The notes under the pieces are model-generated. The model did no database searches. It was not told the DNA's origin and saw only the letters and a program-made list of their open reading frames with translations. Positions 8,173 through 15,607 of a DNA stretch of 25,615 nucleotides are shown here, piece by piece. Numbering within the stretch: position 1 is the stretch's first letter; the number at the start of each line of letters is the position of its first letter. A program made the position numbers and the translations under genes. Source of the stretch: Pseudomonadota bacterium (GTDB lineage: Bacteria > Pseudomonadota > Gammaproteobacteria > Xanthomonadales > Xanthomonadaceae); NCBI GenBank assembly GCA_023395465.1, contig JAEWZE010000139.1:1-25615 (forward strand), given 5' to 3'.

Positions 8173-9495
8173 TTACCTGTCGATTTCGCCGAACACGATG
8201 TCGTAGGTGCCGATCATCGCCACCACGTCCGACAGCATGTGCCCCTTCACGATCTCGTCCATCGACGACAGGTGCGCGAAGCCCGGCGCGCGCAGGTGCA
8301 CGCGGAACGGCTTGTTGGCGCCGTCGCTGACCAGGTAGCAGCCGAACTCGCCCTTGGGCGCCTCGACCGCGGCGTAGGTCTCGCCGGCCGGCACGCTGTA
8401 GCCCTCGGAGAACAGCTTGAAGTGGTGGATCAGCGCTTCCATGTCGTCCTTCATCTCCTCGCGGGAGGGAGGCGCGACCTTGTAGTTGTCGATCATCACC
8501 GGGCCCGGATTGGCCCGCAGCCACTTCACGCACTGTTCGACGATGCGGGTGGACTGGCGCATCTCGGCCACGCGCACCAGGTAGCGGTCGTAGCAGTCGC
8601 CGTTGACGCCGACCGGGATGTCGAATTCGACTTCCGCGTACTTCGCGTAGGGTTGCTTCTTGCGCAGGTCCCAGGCCACGCCCGAGCCACGCAGCATCGG
8701 GCCGGTCATGCCCCACGCCAGCGCCTGCTCCGGCGGGATCACGCCGATGCCGACGGTGCGCTGCTTCCAGATGCGGTTGTCGGTGAGCAGCGTCTCGTAC
8801 TCGTCGACGCGGGTCGGGAAGTCCTTCGCGAAGGCCTCCAGGTAGTCCAGCATCGAGCCTTCGCGCCACTCGTTGAAGCGCTTGAGCTTGCCGCCCTTGC
8901 GCCACGGCGATTCGCGGTACTTCGGCATGCGGTCGGGCAGGTCGCGGTAGACGCCGCCGGGACGGTAGTAGGTCGCGTGCATGCGCGCGCCCGACACCGC
9001 CTCGTACACGTCCATCAGTTCCTCGCGCTCGCGGAACGAGTACAGGAACACCGCCATCGCGCCGAGATCGAGCGCGTTGGAGCCGATCCACATCAGGTGG
9101 TTCAGGATCCGGGTGATCTCGTCGAACATCGTGCGGATGTACTGCGCGCGCACCGGCGCCTCGATCCCCATCAGGGTTTCGATCGCGCGCACGTAGGCGT
9201 GCTCGTTGCACATCATCGACACGTAGTCCAGGCGATCCATGTAGCCGATCGACTGGTTGAACGGCTTGGACTCGGCCAGCTTCTCGGTGCCGCGATGCAG
9301 CAGCCCGACGTGCGGGTCGGCGCGCTGCACCACCTCGCCGTCCATCTCCAGGATCAGGCGCAGCACGCCGTGCGCGGCCGGATGCTGAGGGCCGAAGTTC
9401 AGCGTGTAGTTGCGGATCTCCTGCCTGGACTCGGCCGGATTGCTGGCGAAGCCCTCGCTGGCCTGGCGCAGCGGCGTGTGCGGAATGGCGCTCAC
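8173..9495 (-). CDS. nuoD: NADH-quinone oxidoreductase subunit D (NuoD)
   Basis: 49-kDa-type subunit related to the hydrogenase large subunit; with NuoB it forms the quinone-reducing pocket. The GTG start (protein MSAIPHTPLR) is inferred from the GTGA overlap with the nuoC stop and gives 440 aa, close to the usual 410-435. The quinone-site segment LNFGPQHPAAHG is at residues 32-43, followed by PHVGLLHRGTEKL and GYMDRLDYVSMM. The C-terminal MIGTYDIVFGEIDR is the typical family end. The frame is open far upstream without start support. Confidence 0.96.
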   Translation of the reverse strand: MSAIPHTPLRQASEGFASNPAESRQEIRNYTLNFGPQHPAAHGVLRLILEMDGEVVQRADPHVGLLHRGTEKLAESKPFNQSIGYMDRLDYVSMMCNEHAYVRAIETLMGIEAPVRAQYIRTMFDEITRILNHLMWIGSNALDLGAMAVFLYSFREREELMDVYEAVSGARMHATYYRPGGVYRDLPDRMPKYRESPWRKGGKLKRFNEWREGSMLDYLEAFAKDFPTRVDEYETLLTDNRIWKQRTVGIGVIPPEQALAWGMTGPMLRGSGVAWDLRKKQPYAKYAEVEFDIPVGVNGDCYDRYLVRVAEMRQSTRIVEQCVKWLRANPGPVMIDNYKVAPPSREEMKDDMEALIHHFKLFSEGYSVPAGETYAAVEAPKGEFGCYLVSDGANKPFRVHLRAPGFAHLSSMDEIVKGHMLSDVVAMIGTYDIVFGEIDR

Positions 9496-10280
9496 TTCGA
9501 CACCTCCGCCCTGCCCGCCCGCTCGCGGCGCGCGCGCTGTTCGTCGACGGCGGTCTGGTAGCGCGCGTCGTCGCGGATCACGCGCGGCACGTTCACCCGC
9601 GGCTCCACCGAGGTCACCGGTTCGTACACCACGCGCTTCTTCTCCGCGTCGTAGCGCACTTCGACGTTGCCGATCAGCGGGAAGTCCTTGCGGAACGGAT
9701 GGCCGACGAAACCGTAGTCGGTCAGGATCCGGCGCAGGTCCGGATGGCCGCTGAACACGATGCCGAACAGGTCGAACGCCTCGCGCTCGAACCAGTTGGC
9801 CACCGGCCACAGCCCGGTCAGCGAGGACACCACCGGCAACTCGTCGCTGGGCCCATGACAGGTCACGCGCACGCGCCGGTTGTGCTGCACCGACAGCAGT
9901 TGCGCCACGGCGGCGAATCGCCGCTGCGGCATCGGGATCGCGCCGACGCCGTCGGGCGTGTCGAGCTGCTGCGAGGGCGTCTCGCCGAAGCGGAAACGTC
10001 CCGGGCCTCGGCCTTCCACGCCTCGGCTGAAGCCTTCCGACGAAGCCTCGGTGTCCCACTCGTCGCTGCCGTAACCCAAGTAGTCGACGCCGCACAGGTC
10101 GACCAGCGATTCGAATCCGAACTCGTCGCGCAACGCGGTGCATGTCTCCAGCCAGTCGCCTGCGGTCGACAGCCCGACCTCGCCACGCGGCATCGCCACG
10201 GTGACCTCGGCATCGGGGAAGCGCGCGCGCAGGCGCTCCGCGAATGCCGTCGCGGTTTCCCGGGACACCCGATCAACCAT
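9492..10280 (-). CDS. nuoC: NADH-quinone oxidoreductase subunit C (NuoC)
   Basis: 30-kDa-type subunit of the connecting module, 262 aa. The family signature WFEREAFDLFGIVFSGHPDLRRILTDYGFVGHPFRKDFP is complete. Compared with the shorter E. coli-type domain, residues 73-115 form a Gly/Ser/Pro-rich insertion between the VDYLGYG strand and the QRRFAAVAQL strand; I remember Xanthomonas NuoC having a similar insertion. The long C-terminal tail (residues 225-262) is charged. The ATG overlaps the end of nuoB by 8 bp. NuoC and NuoD are separate here rather than fused as in E. coli. Confidence 0.96.
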   Translation of the reverse strand: MVDRVSRETATAFAERLRARFPDAEVTVAMPRGEVGLSTAGDWLETCTALRDEFGFESLVDLCGVDYLGYGSDEWDTEASSEGFSRGVEGRGPGRFRFGETPSQQLDTPDGVGAIPMPQRRFAAVAQLLSVQHNRRVRVTCHGPSDELPVVSSLTGLWPVANWFEREAFDLFGIVFSGHPDLRRILTDYGFVGHPFRKDFPLIGNVEVRYDAEKKRVVYEPVTSVEPRVNVPRVIRDDARYQTAVDEQRARRERAGRAEVSK

Positions 10281-10881
10281 GACGCATCCCCGTCTTGTCG
10301 TCGCCGAAGTTGGTGGCGCGGCGGATCTTCTTCTGCAGCTGCAGGATGCCGTAGATCAGCGCCTCGGCCGTCGGCGGGCAACCGGGCACGTACACGTCCA
10401 CCGGCACCACGCGGTCGCAGCCGCGCACCACCGCGTAGGAATAGTGGTAGTAGCCGCCGCCGTTGGCGCAGCTGCCCATCGAGATCACCCACTTGGGGTT
10501 GGGCATCTGGTCGTAGACCTTGCGCAGCGCCGGGGCCATCTTGTTGACCAGGGTGCCGGCGACGATCATCACGTCGGACTGGCGCGGCGACGGGCGGAAC
10601 ACCACGCCGTAGCGGTCCAGGTCCAGGCGCGCGGCGCCGGCATGCATCATCTCTACCGCGCAGCAGGCCAGGCCGAACGTCATCGGCCACATCGAACCGG
10701 TGCGCGCCCAGTTGAGCAGCACGTCGGAACTGGTGGTGACGAAGCCGCGCTCGAGCAGCGGGTTGTTGTCCGCCGATCCACCGAGCAGCGTTTCCGGGCG
10801 CAGGATGTCGTCGACGCGCCCGTCGGGCAGCGGGTTGCTGGCCGAATCCGCCAGGCCGCGGATCGCCTGGATCACTCCCAT
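10273..10881 (-). CDS. nuoB: NADH-quinone oxidoreductase subunit B (NuoB), cluster N2 subunit
   Basis: Carries the terminal 4Fe-4S cluster N2 that reduces quinone. The 202-aa product shows the adjacent ligand pair C73-C74 (FGLACCAVEMM), C138 (MGSCANGGGYY) and C168 (VPGCPPTAEA), plus the conserved YGVVFRPSPRQSDVMIVAGT segment. An N-terminal extension of about 40 residues precedes the core. The start ATG lies within the last codons of nuoA (10-bp overlap). Confidence 0.97.
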   Translation of the reverse strand: MGVIQAIRGLADSASNPLPDGRVDDILRPETLLGGSADNNPLLERGFVTTSSDVLLNWARTGSMWPMTFGLACCAVEMMHAGAARLDLDRYGVVFRPSPRQSDVMIVAGTLVNKMAPALRKVYDQMPNPKWVISMGSCANGGGYYHYSYAVVRGCDRVVPVDVYVPGCPPTAEALIYGILQLQKKIRRATNFGDDKTGMRHG

Positions 10882-11228
10882 TCGAGCGCTCCCTTCTTCC
10901 ACACGTAGATGAATCCGAGCAGCAGCATGCCCACGAAGATGCCCATCTCGATCAGGCCCAGCGGCCCGAGTTCGCGGAACACCGTCGCCCAGGGCACGAT
11001 GAAGATGATTTCCAGGTCGAAGATGATGAACTGGATCGCGATGAGGTAGTAGCGCACGTCGAACTGCATGCGCGAGTCCTCGAACGCGTTGAAGCCGCAC
11101 TCGTAGGGCGAGAGCTTTTCCGGCGTGGGACGCTTCGGGCCCAACAGGTTGCCGATGATCAGCAGAGACACGCCGATACCGGTGGCAACGATCAGGAACA
11201 GCAGGGTCGGCAGGTATTCGGCCAGCAC
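10872..11228 (-). CDS. nuoA: NADH-quinone oxidoreductase subunit A (NuoA)
   Basis: ND3-like membrane subunit; its loop lines the quinone chamber. I prefer the GTG at 11226-11228, giving 118 aa beginning MLAEYLPTLLFL. It is preceded by GAGAG at 9-nt spacing, and I remember Xanthomonas NuoA starting the same way. A TTG at 11258 in the same frame would add ten poorly hydrophobic residues. Three membrane helices are visible, with the conserved loop LSPYECGFNAFEDSRMQFDVRYY containing the redox-accessible Cys, then FDLEIIFIVPWA and the YVWKKGALEWE end. It is the first gene of the nuo operon, directly downstream of tRNA-Leu. Confidence 0.94.
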   Translation of the reverse strand: MLAEYLPTLLFLIVATGIGVSLLIIGNLLGPKRPTPEKLSPYECGFNAFEDSRMQFDVRYYLIAIQFIIFDLEIIFIVPWATVFRELGPLGLIEMGIFVGMLLLGFIYVWKKGALEWE

Positions 11229-11310
11229 TCGGTTGTTCTCTCGGCTACTTGCCGCCAATGTAGCGGCCGTCGCTCGGCGCGCCTTGACGCGCGCGCGACA
11301 TCGGTAAATA

Positions 11311-11395
11311 TGGTGCCCAAGGGGGGACTCGAACCCCCACGACCTAAGCCGCTACCACCTCAAGGTAGTGCGTCTACCAATTCCGCCACCTGGGC
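11311..11395 (-). tRNA. tRNA-Leu (anticodon GAG)
   Basis: A class II tRNA read on the minus strand. The acceptor stem GCCCAGG pairs with CTTGGGC. The D-arm contains AATTGGTAGACG. The anticodon stem CTACC/GGTAG encloses the loop TTGAGGT, giving anticodon GAG for CUC/CUU. A short variable arm follows, then the T-arm with GTTCGAGTC. The 3' CCA is encoded (11311-11313). It lies between secG and nuoA in the same orientation, so it may be co-transcribed with them. The secG-tRNA-Leu pairing also occurs in E. coli. Confidence 0.97.
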
Positions 11396-11444
11396 AAATC
11401 TGTCGCCGCGCAGACCACTTCTGGCAACGCGGCAATTGTAAGCG

Positions 11445-11900
11445 TTATTGCTCGTCTTGAGCAGCCGGCGCGGTCTCCTGCCCGGCCTCCTCCTGCTGCT
11501 GCGCAGGAGCAGCCGGCACGACGGCCGGCTCGGCGGCGGACTGCTGCGGCGCAGCGGGCACCGCGCTCGCGGCCGGTGGCGCGCCCGGCACGGTCGCCGG
11601 CGACGCCGGCGCGGCCGGTACCTGCGACATCACGCCCAGGTCGGCGCCGGCCTGCGGCGCGGTGGCCTGGCGCGTCGCGTACCAGGCCATGAACAGGGTG
11701 ATGGCGAAGAAACTGATCGCCAGCCACTTCGTGGCCTTGGTCAGGAAGCTGGCCGAGCCGCGCGCGCCGAACACGGTGGCCGAGGCGCCACCGCCGAAGC
11801 CGGAACCGGCCGATGCGCCGGCGCCGCGCTGCATGAGGATCAGCGCGATCATCGCGATCGCGATCAGGACGAACAGGATGTTGAGGATCAACAGCAGCAT
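11445..11900 (-). CDS. secG: Preprotein translocase subunit SecG
   Basis: Small non-essential subunit of the SecYEG channel in the inner membrane. The 151-aa product has two hydrophobic segments (residues 1-23 and 58-75) separated by the conserved MQRGAGASAGSGFGGGASATVFG loop. The tail (residues 77-151) is unusually long and rich in Ala, Pro and Gln, ending acidic; E. coli SecG is about 110 aa. It lies downstream of tpiA, a common neighbour, with 33 bp between them. Confidence 0.96.
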   Translation of the reverse strand: MLLLILNILFVLIAIAMIALILMQRGAGASAGSGFGGGASATVFGARGSASFLTKATKWLAISFFAITLFMAWYATRQATAPQAGADLGVMSQVPAAPASPATVPGAPPAASAVPAAPQQSAAEPAVVPAAPAQQQEEAGQETAPAAQDEQ

Positions 11901-11933
11901 TGCGGCGTACTCGGAATGTCTTGTGAGCAGCGG

Positions 11934-12686
11934 TCAGCGGGCCGCGGCGCGGGCGATGGCGAGGAAGTCCGCCGCCACCAGCGATGCGCCGCCGATCAGG
12001 CCACCGTCGATGTCCGCCTGGGCGAACAGCTCGGCGGCGTTGGCCGGCTTCACACTGCCGCCGTACAGGATCGGCAGCGAATCGGCGATTCTAGCATCCC
12101 GCGCGGCGACGTGGCCACGGATCAGGGCATGGACCTCCTGCGCCTGGGCGGGGCTGGCGGTCTGCCCCGTGCCGATCGCCCAGACCGGCTCGTAGGCCAC
12201 CACCGCGCCGAGGAAGCGCTCCACGCCGGCCAGCTCCAGCACCGGCTCGAGCTGGGCGGCGATCACCTCGGCGGTGCGGCCGGCCTCGCGGTCTGCCAGG
12301 GTCTCGCCCAGGCACAGGATCGGCACCAGCCCGGCATTGGACGCGGCGAGGAACTTCTTCGCCACCAGGTCGCTGTTCTCGAAGTGCTGGCTGCGGCGCT
12401 CGGAGTGGCCGACCAGGCCGTAGCGCGCGCCCACGTCCAGCAGCATCCGCGCCGAGACTTCGCCGGTGTAGGCACCTTCCTCGTTGTGGCTGACGTCCTG
12501 CGCGCCGAAGGCGATCGGGTGGCCCTCGAAGTCCTCGATCAGGTCGCCCAGGTAGGGCAGCGGCGGCAGCACCACCACGTCCACGCCTGCCACGGGCAGC
12601 GCCGCGGCGAGGTCGCCGACCAGGGTGGTCGCGAAGTCGCGGGTGCCATGCAGCTTCCAGTTTCCGGCAACGATCCTGCGGCGCAT
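11934..12686 (-). CDS. tpiA: Triosephosphate isomerase
   Basis: Glycolytic/gluconeogenic enzyme interconverting dihydroxyacetone phosphate and glyceraldehyde 3-phosphate in the cytosol. The 250-aa TIM barrel shows all catalytic residues: K11 in GNWKLHG, H94 in VGHSERR and E166 in AYEPVWAIGTG, plus the flexible loop 6 and the phosphate-binding YGGSVKPANA. The start ATG is chosen because the protein begins MRRRIVAGNWK as in the family; a GGGGGT ribosome binding site is close upstream. The same frame stays open far upstream across the antisense of the protease gene, which is a shadow. Confidence 0.98.
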   Translation of the reverse strand: MRRRIVAGNWKLHGTRDFATTLVGDLAAALPVAGVDVVVLPPLPYLGDLIEDFEGHPIAFGAQDVSHNEEGAYTGEVSARMLLDVGARYGLVGHSERRSQHFENSDLVAKKFLAASNAGLVPILCLGETLADREAGRTAEVIAAQLEPVLELAGVERFLGAVVAYEPVWAIGTGQTASPAQAQEVHALIRGHVAARDARIADSLPILYGGSVKPANAAELFAQADIDGGLIGGASLVAADFLAIARAAAR

Positions 12687-12904
12687 CGCGCGACCCCCGT
12701 GGTGTGAAGGGCGCACAGGATAGCCGATGCCGGACTGCCCCTCCGCGCCCAGACCGGGATGCACCGCCGAGCCGGCCGTCGGGCGGTCAACGGGAGACGG
12801 GGACGCGCGCCGGACCTGGGCGTCTGGCCGAAGACGCTCCGCAACAGGCCGGTCGCCGTGCTTTGATCCGCGCCACCGCCCGCGTGACTTCGGCGCCGGT
12901 GTGG

Positions 12905-12924
12905 CACCCGCCGCGTCGCGGGTG
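12905..12924. other. Hairpin, 7-bp perfect stem, 6-nt loop
   Basis: CACCCGC at 12905-12911 and GCGGGTG at 12918-12924 are exact inverted repeats around CGCGTC. There is no T tract, so it is not a classical terminator. It could be an operator or a mRNA structure upstream of the protease. Confidence 0.5.
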
Positions 12925-12994
12925 TGGAACGCACTGGATTCACTGCACGACCCGGAGAGAGTTGCGCCCGAATCGCGCCCCAACACGGCTGCGC

Positions 12995-13023
12995 TGTAGG
13001 AAAACCCTGATTTCCGTGTAGGA
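12995..13023 (+). promoter_or_regulatory. Direct repeat TGTAGGA spaced 22 bp, candidate regulator site
   Basis: TGTAGGA occurs at 12995-13001 and again at 13017-13023, a 22-bp period of about two helical turns. Between them GGAAA (from 12999) and TTTCC (13011-13015) form a short inverted repeat. It is the most AT-containing island in the spacer and lies about 250 bp before the protease start. A binding site for an activator of the protease is an inference. Confidence 0.35.
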
Positions 13024-13274
13024 CGCGCGACAGGCTGTCCGCAGCCGCGCGATCCGGGCGTGGATGGATCGGACATGCAGGACGAAGATCGAGGCTGGCG
13101 CGCGTGAAGGGGCCGCGCGGCATGCACGGAAAGCGCAGCGACAAGCCGCTGCAGCTTTCCTATCGACAACGACATCGGGTTCGTTCCGCCACGACGGCGG
13201 AGCGCAGGACCCGTGCTGCCGGTCCCGCCCCGTCGAATTCCCGCCGGGGCGACCCTGAGCAAAGGCATCAGAAG

Positions 13275-14444
13275 ATGAAATCCAGCTTCAACACCCGCAC
13301 CCTCCGCGCGACCACGCTCCAGCGCGCCGCCATCGCCCTCGCCACCGCCTCGCTCGCCGCCGGTGCCGCATACGCCTCGGAGAAGGTGGTGCGCACCCCG
13401 CAGGGCGACGTGACCGTGCTCACCGCCGACGCCGATGCGCAACGCAAGGTTCCCGACCTTCCCGCCGCGCATCCCTTCGCCACCGAGAAGCAGCGCGCCG
13501 CCGTGGCGCCGCTGCCCTGGCCGGCCATCGAAGGCGCACGGCCCAAGGGCGACGAGGCGCCGCTGCCGGTCCCGCGCCGGCCTTTCCTCGACACCACGAC
13601 CCAGGGCGGCAGCGCCCTGCCCTTCGCCGAGTACCAGGCCCGGCAGCAGTTCGGCGACGCCTGGCGCAGGATCGAGGCGCTGGAGGGCCGCGACGTCGAG
13701 CAGCCCGCCAGGCAGGCGGGCGACAAGGACGGCGCGCACCATCCCTACGTGCGCTACCCGGGCAGCTACTACACCTTCCAGTGGACCGCAGCGCCGTGGA
13801 ACAAGATCGGCAAGCTCTACTTCACCACGCCCGGCGGCGGCAGTTCCTACTGCACGGCCAACGTGGCCAGCGGCAACTCGGTGATCGTCACCGCCGCGCA
13901 CTGCGTCTATAGCCGCGGCCAGGGGTTCAACCGCAACTTCGTGTTCGTGCCGGCCGACCGCTACGGCGTGGCCCCGTACGGACGCTATGGCTGGCAGTCG
14001 GCGACGGTGCTCAACAGCTGGATCAACGACGGCGGCCGCCGCTGGGACGTGGCGGTGATCCGGCTGGCCGGCGAGGCCAGCACCGGCCAGCCGGTGACCA
14101 ACTACGTCGGCTGGCTCGGGCGCAGCTGGGACTGGGGCTACGAGCAGCAGACCTCCTCGCACGGCTATGCCAGCAACCTCAGTACCCAGCACACGCACAT
14201 CTGCGCGGGGCGCAGCTACGGCTCCAGCTGGGAAGGCAGCGACGTGCTGGTGCAAGGCTGCGACATGACCTACGGCAGCAGCGGCGGCGGCTGGCTGCGC
14301 AACTACACGCCCAACTCGCACGGCGGCAACCACGTCAACGGCGTGGTCAGCGGTCCGCATATCGGCGATTTCGGCAACAGCTACGTCGGTCCGCGATTCA
14401 GCAGCGCGAACATCGTGCCGCTGTGCAACGTGGCCGGCTGCTGA
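13275..14444 (+). CDS. Secreted trypsin-like (V8/S1-type) serine protease precursor
   Basis: The 389-aa precursor starts at an ATG with AAAGG nine nt upstream. Residues 1-34 form a signal peptide (basic N-region, Ala/Leu-rich core, likely cut after AYA at 34). Residues 35 to about 155 are Pro- and charge-rich and may be a propeptide. The catalytic domain follows, with the triad visible: H209 in VTAAHC, D258 in RRWDVAVIRL and S336 in TYGSSGGGW. C193-C210 is the likely disulphide around the histidine; C310, C329, C384 and C389 are also present. The Ser-Gly-Gly-Gly-Trp context resembles extracellular bacterial S1 peptidases rather than HtrA, and no PDZ domain is seen. Export through Sec and a role in extracellular proteolysis are inferred. 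It is the only plus-strand gene between the left edge and the LysR gene, which suggests an accessory insertion. Confidence 0.9.
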   Translation: MKSSFNTRTLRATTLQRAAIALATASLAAGAAYASEKVVRTPQGDVTVLTADADAQRKVPDLPAAHPFATEKQRAAVAPLPWPAIEGARPKGDEAPLPVPRRPFLDTTTQGGSALPFAEYQARQQFGDAWRRIEALEGRDVEQPARQAGDKDGAHHPYVRYPGSYYTFQWTAAPWNKIGKLYFTTPGGGSSYCTANVASGNSVIVTAAHCVYSRGQGFNRNFVFVPADRYGVAPYGRYGWQSATVLNSWINDGGRRWDVAVIRLAGEASTGQPVTNYVGWLGRSWDWGYEQQTSSHGYASNLSTQHTHICAGRSYGSSWEGSDVLVQGCDMTYGSSGGGWLRNYTPNSHGGNHVNGVVSGPHIGDFGNSYVGPRFSSANIVPLCNVAGC

Positions 14445-14447
14445 CAG

Positions 14448-14467
14448 CGGTCCGGCCGGCCGGACCG
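14448..14467. terminator. Perfect 20-bp palindrome directly after the protease stop
   Basis: The 10-bp arm at 14448-14457 is exactly complementary to 14458-14467, starting 3 bp after the stop codon. There is no T tract, so intrinsic termination is uncertain, but the position fits a 3' mRNA stem or a bidirectional terminator between convergent genes. Confidence 0.45.
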
Positions 14468-14563
14468 GTCAAGGCCCGCGCTTCCTGAGGGCAGCGGCCA
14501 CGGCGCCCGGGTCATGCCGGCCCGGGCGTCGGCGCAGCCGCACACGGACGAGGCCCGGCCTGC

Positions 14564-14583
14564 CCCGCCTGCCCGGAGGCGGG
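14564..14583. terminator. GC-rich hairpin at the 3' end of the oxygenase gene
   Basis: CCCGCC (14564-14569) and GGCGGG (14578-14583) enclose an 8-nt loop, 12 bp past the stop of the minus-strand oxygenase. No T run follows on either strand. A transcription end signal is plausible but weak. The rest of 14468-14595 shows no gene. Confidence 0.3.
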
Positions 14584-14595
14584 CGACGGCCGGCC

Positions 14596-15534
14596 TTACT
14601 TGAGCTTGATCTCGCGCAAACGCTGCTCGAGGAAGCCATGTGCCGTGATCGGCTCGGGATAGCGGCTGGGATTGTCGGGCGTGATGCACGACGGCAGCAC
14701 GTCGATCAGGAAATCCGGATTGGGGTGCAGGAAGAACGGCACCGAGTAGCGCGGCTGGCGCGCCGCCTCGCCCGGCGGATTGACCACGCGGTGGATGGTC
14801 GAGGGATACACATGGTTGGTCAGGCGCTCGAGCATGTCGCCGATGTTGACCACGATGGTGTCGCCTTCGGACGTGAACGGCACCCACTCGCCCTTCTTCG
14901 ACTGCACTTCCAGCCCGGCTGTCGACGCGCCGACCAGCAGGGTGATGAAGTTGATGTCGCCATGCGCGCCCGCGCGCACGTTGGGGATGTCGTCGGCGGT
15001 GATCGGCGGATAGTGGATCGGCCGCAGGATCGAATTGCCGAAGTTGGTCTTGTCGGCGAAGAAGTCCATCGGCAGGCCGATGTGCAGCGCCAGCGCCGAC
15101 AGCACCCGCGAACCGAGCGCGTCGAGCGCGTGGTACAGCGCCAGGCCGTGCTCGCGGAACTCGGGCACCTCGTCGGGCCAGACGTTGGGCGGCATCACGT
15201 CGTGGTACTTCGAGTCGGCCGGCAATTCGCGGCCGATGTGCCAGAACTCCTTGAGGTCGAAGTGCTTCGAGCCCTTGGCGGTCTCGATGCCGAACGGCGT
15301 GTAGCCGCGTGCGCCGCCCTGGCCGGTGATGTGGTACTGCTGCTTCACCTCGTCGGGCAGCGCGTAGAACTTGCGGAATGCCGCGTAGGCGTTGTCGATC
15401 AGTTCCTGCGCGATGCCGTGGTGGCTGATGCCCGCGAACCCCCATTCGCGGTAGGCGGCGCCGAGTTCGGCCACGAACGCGTCGCGGTCGCTGTCGAAGC
15501 GGCGGATGTCGAGGGTCGGGATACGGGCACTCAT
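14596..15534 (-). CDS. Isopenicillin N synthase family 2-oxoglutarate/Fe(II)-dependent oxygenase
   Basis: Non-haem iron oxygenase of the plant/bacterial 2OG-Fe(II) superfamily, 312 aa; the substrate is unknown. The N-terminal DIOX_N-like region (residues 5-120) contains WGFAGISHHGI. The iron triad is visible as H191 and D193 (AGAHGDINFITLL) and H248 (STIHRVVN), and the co-substrate carboxylate anchor is R262-x-S264 in PRYSVPFF. The ATG at 15532-15534 is chosen because GGAG lies 6 nt upstream; the frame is open 24 codons further. It follows glmM in the same orientation (73-bp gap) and converges with the protease gene. True isopenicillin N synthase activity is not implied. Confidence 0.92.
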   Translation of the reverse strand: MSARIPTLDIRRFDSDRDAFVAELGAAYREWGFAGISHHGIAQELIDNAYAAFRKFYALPDEVKQQYHITGQGGARGYTPFGIETAKGSKHFDLKEFWHIGRELPADSKYHDVMPPNVWPDEVPEFREHGLALYHALDALGSRVLSALALHIGLPMDFFADKTNFGNSILRPIHYPPITADDIPNVRAGAHGDINFITLLVGASTAGLEVQSKKGEWVPFTSEGDTIVVNIGDMLERLTNHVYPSTIHRVVNPPGEAARQPRYSVPFFLHPNPDFLIDVLPSCITPDNPSRYPEPITAHGFLEQRLREIKLK

Positions 15535-15607
15535 GCTGGGCTCCGGGAACGTCTGCGATCGGGCATCAGGCCAGCCCGGCGCGCGGGCGGCACTGGTCCG
15601 GGTCAAC

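Larger units (their letters stand above)
12687..13274. other. 588-bp non-coding region between divergent tpiA and the serine protease
   Basis: Only low-complexity GC-rich ORFs are present and none has a convincing start or domain. It should hold the promoters of tpiA (minus) and of the protease (plus), but I see no clear sigma-70 pair. Two structures stand out: a hairpin at 12905-12924 and the direct repeat TGTAGGA at 12995-13001 and 13017-13023. A frame open from 13104 could extend the protease by 57 residues, but a signal peptide begins at 13275, which argues against this. Confidence 0.6.

Noticed and set aside
11311..11395. tRNA-Leu as an integration site (att) for a mobile element
   Set aside because: No integrase or repeated tRNA 3' end is visible in the window.
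12704..13021. Plus-strand ORF of 105 codons upstream of the protease
   Set aside because: Arg/Pro-rich composition, no ribosome binding site and no recognisable domain.
13104..13274. N-terminal extension of the protease of 57 residues
   Set aside because: Basic, unstructured sequence placed before a complete signal peptide that has its own ribosome binding site.
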